From Zelopaecilomyces penicillatus (taxonomy: Eukaryota; Ascomycota; Sordariomycetes; Hypocreales; Pseudodiploosporaceae): a stretch of 64,000 nt of DNA. The translations under genes and the position numbers were made by a program. Under the pieces are notes generated by a model that did not search any database, had not been told where the DNA came from, and worked only from the letters and a program-made list of their open reading frames with translations. The DNA is taken from positions 248,001 to 312,000 of the forward strand of contig VCCP01000005.1 in the NCBI GenBank assembly GCA_005765155.1. The letters are read 5' to 3'. Of this stretch, positions 11,768 through 21,802 are shown one piece after another (within the stretch, counting starts at the first letter, position 1; every line of letters begins with the position of its first letter).

Positions 11768-13266
11768 TTTGGGCGAGGTGGAAAGTATAGGATATTGAAA
11801 AAGGAGTGATTGTTGAGGTGATGCTGTGATGAGCTGGGTGGAATTTGACGATGTTGGTCGATGGGGTTCTTATAGATGGTGAAGGATGGTCTGAGCAATG
11901 ATTTGATATTAACAAACTACGTAACTGTAACATCTACTCGGGATAGCATAGTTCTAGACGATTTCTTTGGGATAAGCAGGAAAATGGTTCTAGGGGCACT
12001 CTTGGCACTACTGTGAATTACGTTGGACAGTCTAGTCTCGAACTGAGCCAATTCAAACTTGAAGCCTTGCAACTAGTCTTCCTACTGCTTGTACTTTGGG
12101 AGCCTAGATTACTGGCAATTGGATCTCTCCCACATGAGTCCCCGAGGACATGACAAACCAAGAGAGGCAAGCATAACTCATGCGATGTACGGGTGAAGCT
12201 ATAATGATCAATGATAGGAACTAAGCATTCGCCTGGATGGGCAAAGGGGTCCAAGCATAGCCCAGATAATCCACTATTTCTTGGTACCTTAAACTAGGGG
12301 GGGGGGGGCGATGGAGTACTCCCACATGAATGCCGGGACTTGGCAAAGCTAATGGAGGTGTGATGGATATTACGCAGAAAACGCGTCAATGAGTGTGGAC
12401 GGGTAGACTTGATGTGAAATGGACATTAATTAGAGGATTCCTAATGAAGCTTTGTGAGATACAAAGATCGGGATTTTCCTTTGTTTTTGAATGTCCGATC
12501 TATCCCACATGATTTTACCTAACCTGTGTGCGCCCATGACAAAAACTGGTGGAATCGGAAGTTTTGACTGAGGTACAAGTACTGTTGTTTTCCTATTTTG
12601 GAAATGTTCTGAAATACGACCCAAGGTAGTAAGTAGACGCGTTTTGTCGAATCTGGAAGTAGTTTCGGACAATTCCGATCTGCTGTGGGTGCATGGTCGG
12701 GGAAATTTTTAATTCTGGGTTTGGTGAGATCTGCTCGCTGCCTTCGGAATTTGATATTCGCATTCCGAGGAGGCGAGGGTGATAATGGCAAAAGCAAAAG
12801 TAGTACGGAGGAGTATTAAATGAATGATGCTGTAGGTGCTTCATGTAAGCGTTGGGAGTTGTTGATGAATAAGTATAAAATGCCCGGTTAATTAATTGCC
12901 ATGGAAATGTAGATCTTGGGGTGCTTTGTGCTAAATCAATAGATGTACAGAGTAAACTATGCGCAACTAAATGACGGGTTGTTGATTGATGCATTTGAGC
13001 ATCATGTCGACATCCCCAGGTATTGGTGGATCCGATGCTGGATCTAATATTGTGGAAGGCCAAGAAAGAATGCGCTAGAAGATGGCCTGCATCCACCAAG
13101 ACGATTCCATTCTTTGTTCGATCCTTTCGAAATTAACTACCTATTAAGGGCGTGGGATGACGCACCCAATCTTTGTAATCTGTAACCGTTAAATACCACC
13201 CTGGTGATTAACCCAGCGGCATCCCACTTCGCCAATCTCTTCAACTTGCCTTATTCTTCCTTGCTG
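11768..13266. other. Spacer upstream of the solute-binding-protein and AlaX genes
   Basis: About 1.5 kb between divergent genes. It contains a G homopolymer of about a dozen bases (12298-12309). Frames on the minus strand at 12430-13099 show no domain and overlap one another. Two promoters are expected here. Confidence 0.5.
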
Positions 13267-14277
13267 ATGCGCATCATATTCGTCCAACCGTTGAAAAGTG
13301 TCTTACCTTGGTTAGTTAACCAAAACAGCCTCACTCATTGCTTTGTACCTGCGTCTTTAGTTCGGATACGGACAGGGAAAATTACTTCTCACACTTATTA
13401 TTCATCATCAGCATCAAGTCTGATGGCGGTAGGCGGCGCTCGAACACACTTGGCTTTTCATCATGACGCCAAGCTGTTGAAGCTGAGGACTACGGTGGTG
13501 TCTGTGAGGCCGTTTGCAGAGCTAGAGCAGGAGAATAAGCTTCTGTTCAAGCAGGGCAGTGAGGAGGAGGACCATGTCATTGTCACCAAGGAGACGATTT
13601 TTCATCCGCAGGGTGGTGGTCAGCCGTCAGATGCGGGCGTCATGACGGTCGTGTCGTCGCTGACAGATGGTCCTGACTCGTTTGACGTGAGGTCGGTGCG
13701 TATGGATGCCGTGCATGACGGGCAGGTTTTGCATCTCGGCCGCTTCACCAACCCTCCCAACCAGCTCCAATCCGGTACAGGTACCGGTAATGTCATCGTC
13801 GAGCAAGCCGTCAATGCGGAAAAGCGACTCTTCTACTCACGCTTCCACACAGCCGGCCACGTCCTCGGCGCCGCAGTCCGCCACCTCGTCGAGCACGAGA
13901 TCCCCGGCTTCGACGAACTCAAGGCCTCCCATTTCCCCGACAGCGCCTCCTGCGAGTTCCGCGGGCTCATCGAGGCCAAATGGAAACCTGAAATCCAGGC
14001 ACGCGTGGACGAGTACATCGCGCGCGCTATGCCCGTCGAGATTGAGTTTTGGACCGAGGATGACTTTCACCGCGAAGGGTTGGCGAGGCTGATTCCGGAC
14101 AAGGGGATGCTGCCGCCGGGGGAGGAGAGGTGGAGGGTGGTGAGGATTGTGGGCGCCGAGGTGTATCCGTGTGGGGGGACGCATGTGGATACGACGGATT
14201 TGTGTGGGGAGACGACGGTGAAGAAGATTTCGAGGAGTAAAGGCATAAGTAGGGTGAGCTATACGGTTGCTCAGTAG
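13267..14277 (+). CDS. AlaX-type alanyl-tRNA editing protein
   Basis: An uninterrupted frame of 336 aa from the ATG at 13267. An in-frame ATG at 13423 gives a 284-aa protein that begins just before the conserved region. The sequence contains 'FHPQGGGQPSD', the zinc/active-site 'HTAGH' (HxxxH) and 'CGGTHVDTTD' (CxxxH), the signature of the AlaRS editing-like superfamily. Such free-standing proteins hydrolyse Ser or Gly wrongly attached to tRNA-Ala in trans. The 52 residues between the two ATGs are hydrophobic and basic with few acidic residues and many Ser/Thr, so they could be a mitochondrial presequence. The two starts might then give cytosolic and mitochondrial forms. Confidence 0.85.
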   Translation: MRIIFVQPLKSVLPWLVNQNSLTHCFVPASLVRIRTGKITSHTYYSSSASSLMAVGGARTHLAFHHDAKLLKLRTTVVSVRPFAELEQENKLLFKQGSEEEDHVIVTKETIFHPQGGGQPSDAGVMTVVSSLTDGPDSFDVRSVRMDAVHDGQVLHLGRFTNPPNQLQSGTGTGNVIVEQAVNAEKRLFYSRFHTAGHVLGAAVRHLVEHEIPGFDELKASHFPDSASCEFRGLIEAKWKPEIQARVDEYIARAMPVEIEFWTEDDFHREGLARLIPDKGMLPPGEERWRVVRIVGAEVYPCGGTHVDTTDLCGETTVKKISRSKGISRVSYTVAQ

Positions 14278-14998
14278 GGGGAGTTTGGTGTATGCTGGGT
14301 GTTTGTGTAGATGGCTGGTCACTGTTATAGAGTAGAGCCGTAAGAGCAGGTTGGGTAGATGATGACTGATGGGATAGACTGAGTGAATCATGATTATTCA
14401 CAGGTGCTGATGATTGGCGATGGATGACATATGAGAGTTTGACGGTTTATCTTAAAATGGGAATTAAAAGGATGACCTGTTTGGTAGAGAATACAGAATG
14501 GTTGCCCACTTCACAATTATTATCTGCAACATCAACACTCGGCGTTTCCCTTTTTGCATCTCAACAATGGCGCAAAGCCGCCCTTAGAACAAAAACTACA
14601 TAATTAAAGTCCCCTGCCAAATCCCCCAAAGTACAGAGTATTAATTCCTTGTGACCATATTAGACAAGCCTCATTCAAACGCTGCCGTAGGACAGCATTG
14701 CAATCTCCTTTGTCTCCGTAGTATACATTACGCAGCTCCTCTTCCGCCGGAAATGTTTCCACTGTCCTCTCGCCCGCTTCATGACTTCTCCTCCATTCGA
14801 TTGAGTGCAATATGTTGACGTGCTTCCCTTTCATAGCCTGTTTAATTTTGAAGTTAGCGAAATCGGAATATGATGGGATGGATAGATTGAACCTTTGCGC
14901 ATGCCTGGGTGGTGGTAGGAAGTGGGTTTTCAAACCCAACCGCTCGACAAAGCGCATGCCAAGCAAAAAACTGAACAAAAAAAAAAACATCCATAAAC
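14278..14998. other. Convergent spacer between AlaX and HNH genes
   Basis: About 720 bp with low-complexity runs (poly-A at about 14979-14989). Overlapping short frames on both strands carry no recognisable domain. It probably holds the 3' UTRs. Confidence 0.45.
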
Positions 14999-15235
14999 TC
15001 AAGCAACCGGGGGAGCAGCAGGCTCCTCCTCATCCCCTCTCCGCCAGACGCCAATAATCGACGGTCGCGGTTTTTTCATTTTGGCCTTGAACTGTCGAAG
15101 TGATTCCGCCATCTTAAGATTTGCCAGTCTCTTTGAAAGAGTGTTTCGTGCCCGAATTGCAGGCGATGGGACGCGTGGCATTGTTGCTGCCGCGCGCGCC
15201 GGGATGTTATACGTTCCGGACTGTGTGGACCTTCT
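14999..15235 (-). pseudogene. In-frame 78-codon extension beyond the HNH gene's TAG stop
   Basis: Directly after the TAG at 15236-15238 the HNH reading frame stays open for 78 sense codons to a TGA at 14999-15001. The extension is strongly basic in the middle ('KRLANLKMAESLRQFKAKMKKPRPSII') and acidic to proline-rich at the end. It looks like coding sequence rather than chance frame. The TAG could be a CAG-to-TAG nonsense change, a readthrough site, or part of an alternative splice. A 42-nt GT...CTCTAG segment ending at this TAG would keep frame but has a poor donor and no branch site. Confidence 0.4.
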
Positions 15236-16562
15236 CTAGAGTTCCTCCTCATATTCCCGTATCGCCTTTGTGTAAACTTCATCCAGCTCCGGTGGCGGAT
15301 GGACATCGAAAATTGGCAAATCCTCCGGGCGGCCGCCCCCAGCCATTTTGTGAATGCATAAACATGCCCATTGGAAATCTATCATTGTTTGCATCTTTTC
15401 AGCATCGACAGTCGGGATTCGTATGTAGAAAATTGTACCCGAAGGTAGCAAACGATTAGACAATGCATCTATATTCATGATATTCTTCCCTTGCTCTGAG
15501 TCATGGTTATCAACACTGTGGATTCCATCTATAATGGAAATCATTGATAGAAATTCCTCATCGTTATCGATATCGATGAGTCGGTGCTGGTTAAGGGTCT
15601 CTCCATCTTGGGTTTTAATATCTTGCTTTAGAAATCGGATCTGAAGCTTGACCTTGGTGATGGTTATATCCTGCTCCTCCATCCAGGAATCCTTCCAGTA
15701 GATGCCAAACTTTGCTTCAGCCCATGCAGAGTGGATGGTCGATGATAGTGTCAGCATGTTCCAGGGATGATCGGTACATCTGGGACCTCCGTTATATAGA
15801 TGGTTTAGATGGCTGTAGTTCTGGATAGGGAAAAGATTTTTTACTGCTTTTATCTCCCTTTCAAACTTGCTCAACTTGGTCACGGAATTATTGATGCAGA
15901 AGGGCACTATGTGCGCCACTTGAGGCCAGCCAGCCCCAGTAAGAACACACTGTCCACCATCTCGGTCCCTGGCCTGAACAAAAGTTAGTGTTGCATTTGG
16001 CATTTGTTTAAGTCTAAGAAGAAAGTTGAAAAAAAAAATGCGACCTACAGCAGTGGCTCTTCTATGGTTTCTGGGAAGGTCCTTGTCATCATCAGTGGGG
16101 AGCGGTCGTTTCTTTGATGTGTCGGTGCTTGCATCAGCCGTTGGGTCGGTCTCATTTGGCTTAATCAAGACTGGGACTATATCAGCGGAGGAGGTACTGT
16201 GATTGGGTCAAGAAGAGCCTACATGATCGGAGGAGATTATTGTACATGAGTCCCCATTCTTCGGGAAGAAGGAATGATTCATGAAGTTCAAGATAGGGTT
16301 TAGGTGCTAAGAGCAGACACGCAATTTGCTGAGCTGTAAACTGAAAGTTCTCATCCTTCATGTCTCTACGTTGATTCGCGATAATCTTTCGAATACGGTC
16401 TCTCTGTATCTCGGCTCGATCGGCGGGGAGGACTGGTGCCTCTGCTTCCCAGAGAGGATCCTTTTCCAGAAACTTTCTGAGACTGGCCATATGAATCGAA
16501 TTTCCCGCATTTCTTCCAATAAAACGGTCAAACTCGGTCTGCAATGGTTTAGCTTCCGCCAT
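15236..16562 (-). CDS. HNH nuclease-domain protein
   Basis: Three exons, 16223-16562, 16049-16176 and 15236-15973, with introns of 46 and 75 nt, encode 401 aa. An N-terminal helical region is followed by a Lys/Arg/Asp-rich linker. The HNH module then reads 'CVLTGAGWPQVAHIVPF' (His177 and a zinc-type Cys165), 'DHPWNMLTLSSTIHSAW' with Asn228 and His237. This is the fungal HNH_2-like arrangement. Such proteins are abundant and expanded in Pezizomycotina; most are uncharacterised, and nuclease activity is inferred from the motif only. The protein may be truncated, since the same frame continues for 78 codons past its stop. The 46-nt first intron is short, and its acceptor is the least certain junction. 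Confidence 0.72.
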
Positions 16563-17597
16563 GGTAGATGATAAGACGTCGTGTCAAAAAGATAACGTGA
16601 AAGAAATGGTGCAGGCGGCAGGAGTATGAAGAATGAAAAAGTGGTGGGAGGTCTAGAAATAAGAAGTGGCCTGAACTTGAACTGGCACCGAGTCACTGAC
16701 AGCTGCACTCGGCAACTACGCCCCACATATCAAAGTTTTCATTGTCATTTTAGATTTCCATCATGTTTGAAAAACTCTATAATGTGTAATGTGCAGTAAA
16801 GGGAAGCTTCATTAGCGCCATAGAGTGAGCATTTGACACACTAATGCATAGGTAGGCAGGTTTTACACGATGTTATGTGAGCAGAACACACCAAACTGTA
16901 AATCAGCTATATGTCCTCAAGAATCCATGTATCATTATTATCACTTGAGCGGCCGCCACGGTGTGTTGTAGATGAATCAACTAGGTGATGTTATTTGCGA
17001 ACCTTATTAGTCGAATGTTGGAGTTGCAGATGAGGAACATAGCTATATATGTACTGTAGCTTTGCTTCTTGTGTTGGAAATTCCCCAAGAAAATAGAAGC
17101 GCATAAACTAGACGTAACATGAGTTCGGATAGAGCTCTTAAAATGGAATGCATATCATATTCTAGCTGGAGAATTCATGCTTCCAACATGTGATGGACCC
17201 GTGCTTCAACTTGAGCGCGAGGGAGTTCAAGGTTTGAATTACAGAGCCTGTAGTTTAGTGCACGTTTAGGCGACTAGCACCACTGTGGCACCCCACTGCT
17301 TTGAGCTGTGAGGCCCTCAACTGCTGAATCATAGGGGCATGTAATCCAACATGACAAGCAGGCGCCTGGCGCTAAATTCATGTAGCCACCATCGCCAATC
17401 TCGACTCTAGCACATTTTCTTGCTCGAAACATCTCCGACATTCCACATTCGCCCGGACAGCGCCATTCATATAATCACGAGCAGGGGTGGTCACTCTGGT
17501 GATCTCGTTAGTCCTTGGACATCTGGCGCTAACCACCAATGTTCACCTGAAGCAATGATCATTAGCACAAGAGAGATCCGTGAGCACAATCCATCAG
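16563..17597. other. Spacer upstream of HNH and regulator genes
   Basis: About 1 kb between two divergent genes. No domain-bearing frame is seen. Promoters for both are expected here. Confidence 0.5.
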
Positions 17598-19031
17598 ATG
17601 CAGGAAAGACGTGCTGAAGCCGCAGATGGAGGTTCCGGCCAGCAGAAACGTGTGCAAGTCCCCAGAGCTTGCCATCGATGCAAGAATCTACGGCGAGGAT
17701 GCAACGAATTCAGACCCTGTCGCAGATGTGTCAGTGCTGGGTTGGGCGATCAGTGTCTTGCATCATCACTGCCTCCCAGCTTTGCACCAACAGGCCCATC
17801 CGCGTTGTTCTCTCCATCTCAAAACTCGAGTGAGATGGTGTTGCGCTGAGTAGTCGACCTTGTTATCCAGGCCCCGACTGTTGTTGACTACTGTGCCGCT
17901 CGCTTCTTCGACCGTCTCTATCCAACTATTCCCATCTTGACGCCAGATTACGTGGCTCACTTGATTGCAAGTGCCTCCCAAAACGAACCCCACGAGGCTG
18001 GAGTAGAAGCCAGCTGCGTGCTTGTTTCCATGTGTGCCCAGGTCTTTCTACAGGCCGAGGAACCCGACGATCTATTTCAACAGGGACTGACATTGGAGAG
18101 CAATGAAGCGTATGGGCGAACCCTGTTTGATGCTGCGCTTGCAGCCTACCGCGTCCTTGCACATCATGCGACTCCTTCTTTGAATCTTTGTTTGTTTGCA
18201 TTCTTTCTGTATGCGTCTCATGCTCGGCTGTCACATCATAGCCAGGCTTTCATATTTCTTCGACAGGCAACCACGTCGTTTCTCCTACTGAAAAACGCCA
18301 ATGAGGAATCTTCTTCAGATGTGCTCGCAAACCGCCTGTTTTGGGTTCTACTTGTATCGGAAAGGGCACATGCGATCCGTTACAACCGCCCGATTACGCT
18401 GCAGATTACTGCCGAATCACCCAGCCTCGATAACAAAGCTCAAGATCCCCTCTTTGTGGGTTTTTGGAGTCTGGCCGCGCTCTTTCGGCCTCTTGACACG
18501 TTCTTCATTGCCCTGTTGAACCAGGAAGCAACTATTTGTCCGCCTTCGTCTCGCGCTGAGTCGATAGAAGCAGTGGAGAGTGCTATAAATTGCGCGGCGA
18601 GCCCAGCTGCCGGCTTGCGCGACACCCAAAAGGCAAACATCCGTGTAACACAGCTGTGGTTGCGTATCATCATCTGGCAGCTTCGGCTGCGTCTGGGTTA
18701 CCTCACCGATGAATCTTACCGACAAAGCATGACATATCAATACCCGCTAGAAGTGGCAAGAGAACTTGTCTTGTCCATTCGCGATCTCCCTATTGACAGT
18801 CTCAAGGTGCATGGCTCGGGCTTGACGGAAAAGCTATTCGATATTGCGTCTGTTGTGATTGATGTCTTGGCTCGAGTCCCGCTGACGGCTTCCAGCCCAG
18901 CTGGAGCTCGTCTACTGGCAAGCACAACACCGGAAGGTGACCTAGCATTTGTTCGCGCTTTGATTATTCAACTACCAGGGGTACAATTATATACGATGAT
19001 CTTCTCGAAAAACACATCCAGCAAGCCCTAA
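17598..19031 (+). CDS. Zn2Cys6 transcription factor, interrupted by one in-frame TGA
   Basis: The first ATG before the zinc cluster is at 17598. The cluster is C25-x2-C28-x6-C35-x5-C41-x2-C44-x8-C53, preceded by basic residues, a GAL4-type DNA-binding domain. After about 80 codons the frame meets TGA at 17847-17849 and then continues open, in the same frame, to 19031. The second part starts like a fungal middle-homology region ('FFDRLYPTIPILTPDYVAHLI'). No intron of acceptable length removes the TGA and keeps frame: GTGAG at 17830 to TAG is 24 nt, and GTGAG to the next CAG is 41 nt but shifts frame. It is therefore either a single-nonsense pseudogene, a readthrough gene, or a sequence error. 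It converges on the maltose-type permease gene (70 bp apart), so a role in alpha-glucoside use is a reasonable inference. Confidence 0.65.
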
Positions 19032-19101
19032 CAAGCCATGCTACCACTACCATCTCGCCAGATAACCCCAGGACTTCATACAGTACCAACCCAGACACTG
19101 C

Positions 19102-20850
19102 CTAGCTTTCATCAGCTGCTACCAGGCTCTTTCGATGATCCACTTCTTCATGCGAGTAAGGATCTATGTGTGTCTTGGCAAACTTCCTCGCCGGCACCTT
19201 CCGCTCAAACAGCATATCCAACTCTGCATAGGTACGGCCCTTTGGCTCTGGCAGCCTAAAGTATACCCATATGGCTGACAGCAGACAGCTCCCAGCCCAG
19301 AAGAATGCGGACCGCGCTCCCCAGTTCCATGCCGTTGACGAAAGTTGGTAATTGGTCATGACGTTTACGAAAATGTTGCTCGCATTATAAGCAGCGCGCG
19401 CCATCACAATCGTCTTTGACTTGAGACGTGTCGAGGACAGCTCGGATACTAGGGAGAAGGTTACCGGTCCGACGGTAAAGTCGTAGATAAAAGTGAATAC
19501 GATGAGCATGCCTCCAATAGCCCAGACGGAGTTGTTATTCTTAGAGAATGACAGGGAGCCAATAATGATAAGGAGGAGGAATTGGCAATAGAGTCCACCA
19601 AAGTGGATTTTGCGTCGACCAACCTTGGACATGAGAATCCAAGACCCGGCAGTACCCACCATGCCAAGTGCGTATTGTGCCATTGAGAGCGAGAAGGAGT
19701 TGCTGGAATCCATTCCCGCTTGTGTGAGGAAGTAGGAGAAGTATCCCATGAGATTCTGGCCACCTAGGGTTGCGACTAGCCAGATTCCGACGACAATCTC
19801 CGTTCGTCGGATATCAACGCCTTTGAAGCAGTCTGCATAGCGGACGCCAGCCTTGACTTCCTTTTCCATTTCATTTGTGTGCTCAATCAAGGCAATTGTC
19901 TCGTCAATGTTAAAGTCTGGTTGATTACGCGATGTCAACCGGAGAAGGGACTGCTTCGCCGCTGCTCGGTTGCCTTTTCTCACATGCCACCACGGAGATC
20001 TAAAATCAAGTTAGCGAGGCTGATTTTCTGATTGTTTCTAGAAAGGCTACTCACTCCGGGGCAAAAATGAGTCCAGCGAGAATAGGGACGGGCCACACCC
20101 ATTGGACCGCAAAGGGGATTCGGTATGCCCATTCGTCCTGGCGTTGCGACGAACTCTTGTTTACGGCAGCGGAAAAGAATTGACCAATTACCCAGCACAT
20201 GTTGATGAAGGTGGTGAGGTAGGGCCTAAGGACCACGGGAGCCACTTCTGAAGCGTATGCAGGCGTGACGCTCTGGAATGCGCCCCATGGGATTCCTGAG
20301 GATCAACATTGTTAGAGTGGATGATACTTCAAGCAGTGGAGGCGTCCTTACCACAGAGAACCTCGCCAATGACAAGGACTTTGACGTTGGGCGCAAAGAA
20401 AAGAACGAAGATGAATGCAATCATGAGAATCAAGAATCCAATCGTCGTCATCTTATAACCGTATCGATCAGCAACCCAGCCAGCCATGATGAGGCCCAGA
20501 ATCTCGCCGGCTCGCGCTCCGTTGGACAATCCGGATTGCCATGCAGCAGAGACATGATATTTGCCGTCTACTTCACTAAACGTCCCGTATTTCTTGTTGA
20601 AGACGGGAGAGGCATAGAGATTGCCAAGCAGGGCAAGATCATAGCCTTCCATGATGAGCGTGGACGACAATAGAACAGACCAGCCTATGGCGTAGGGGTA
20701 TGTCTTGATAGCCTGCATGAGGCTCATGCGATGTTCCGCATCAGCGCCTTGTCTTGCATCTGATGTGAGGACGGCGGAGCGAATGGCCTCTTCGTGCTCC
20801 ATCTTGGGATCTACCTCCACATTGTGAGGGAAAGTCTTTTCATCAGACAT
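19102..20850 (-). CDS. MFS sugar transporter, maltose/alpha-glucoside permease type
   Basis: Three exons, 20352-20850, 20055-20295 and 19102-19999, with introns of 56 and 55 nt, encode 545 aa. The sequence has the twelve-helix sugar-porter pattern: 'EGYDLALLGNLYASPVF', 'GWVADRYGYK', 'GIPWGAFQSVTPAYASEV', 'PESPWW' at the end of helix 6, and a long central loop rich in charged residues. The family imports maltose and related alpha-glucosides by proton symport at the plasma membrane. It is divergent from the GH13 maltase (951-bp shared promoter) and convergent with a Zn2Cys6 regulator, the arrangement of a MAL-like locus. The exact substrate (maltose, trehalose, turanose, sucrose) cannot be decided from sequence. 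Confidence 0.88.
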
Positions 20851-21802
20851 TCTGTGATAATGTGCAGGGAGAGGCAGTAAGAAGAAGCAGAAGTTATTTA
20901 AGTAAAGACGGAGAAATGAGAAGACTGTTTGAGGGTATAGATGGTATGCGCTCCAAAGCTCCGGCTGGGTCCTGTCTATTTATCCTCGAGAGGCATACCA
21001 GCAAGCGTCGACATTACCAGTATGACAACCAGTACCCAAGCTGTCGCTTTGATGTCAGGAGACTGAAAAGCGTGTAAAGGTGAGGCTTTACCGACGGGCA
21101 TGGGAACGTCCGCAATGGTGGCGTCCCTTTTATTGAGCTACAATTAACGCTTCAGCGCACGGCTAGAGCGCGGTTGGGCGTGTCTTCCTATGATGGAATG
21201 GAAACACACGCAAAAAAAAAAAAAGCCATCGCTCTGATTTAATTAGTTCCTTTTCGCCTTTCCGTCATTCCGCCACGATGGTGGAGCTCAATAAAGGCTG
21301 CCTTTGGACCACTCATGAACGCTGGTTGGGTTAGATTCGCACCCCCACGTTTCCCCAAGATACGGGATGCAACCATGAAGAGCGCGGAGGCTAGCGGAGT
21401 TGGGGGTAGGCGGGGGCGGAGTCTCCGCCGTTGTTGCCTCTTATTACCTGTCTTTGGTGTTCTGTTTGTCGGGGAATGTTCGATGGCTGATGATGGCTGA
21501 TGATCTATGTCGGTCCGGCTTCCGGAGGGTGATAACACATTAAATCCCGTACTGAAACGAAGACTGCGTACATATCATACTCTAGGCTCATCAAATTCAG
21601 GATAAGATTTTCAGCTTGGATCAAACGAGGTGCTTTTAAAATGTGTTGACCCCATCGACTCTTCATTCTTCATCTACTTTCTCTCTGCAGCTTCCCTTAC
21701 CCATCCTTGGATACTTTTCTTGCTCAATCAACCTTTCTCTCTCTTCTTCTTTTTAAACAACAATAACTGTTGAAACATTTCAAAATCTCCAATCACACAG
21801 CA
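20851..21802. promoter_or_regulatory. Shared divergent promoter of permease and maltase
   Basis: The 951-bp region lies between two start codons facing away from each other. It carries the CreA-type cluster and palindrome described separately, a poly-A run (about 21212-21224) and, before the maltase start, a pyrimidine-rich leader (about 21660-21752) ending in AAACAACAATAACTG. The maltase ATG at 21803 sits in a good context (CAGCAATGG). Confidence 0.6.
21384..21429. promoter_or_regulatory. CreA-type site cluster joined to a 15-bp palindrome
   Basis: Four SYGGRG matches occur within 38 bp: GCGGAG at 21384, GCGGAG at 21394, GCGGGG at 21410 and GCGGAG at 21416. The last lies inside a perfect palindrome GGCGGAGTCTCCGCC (21415-21429), which presents CGG and CCG half-sites separated by 5 bp. 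CreA binds SYGGRG, and Zn2Cys6 dimers bind paired CGG triplets. This therefore looks like an overlapping repressor/activator site in the permease-maltase promoter. Confidence 0.5.

Noticed and set aside
15199..15240. 42-nt intron removing the HNH TAG
   Set aside because: Poor donor (GTTTAC), no branch site and very short; not used in the model.
17830..17946. 117-nt GTGAG...CCAG intron that would remove the regulator's TGA in frame
   Set aside because: It would also delete the conserved FFDRLYPTIPILT region, so it is unlikely to be real.
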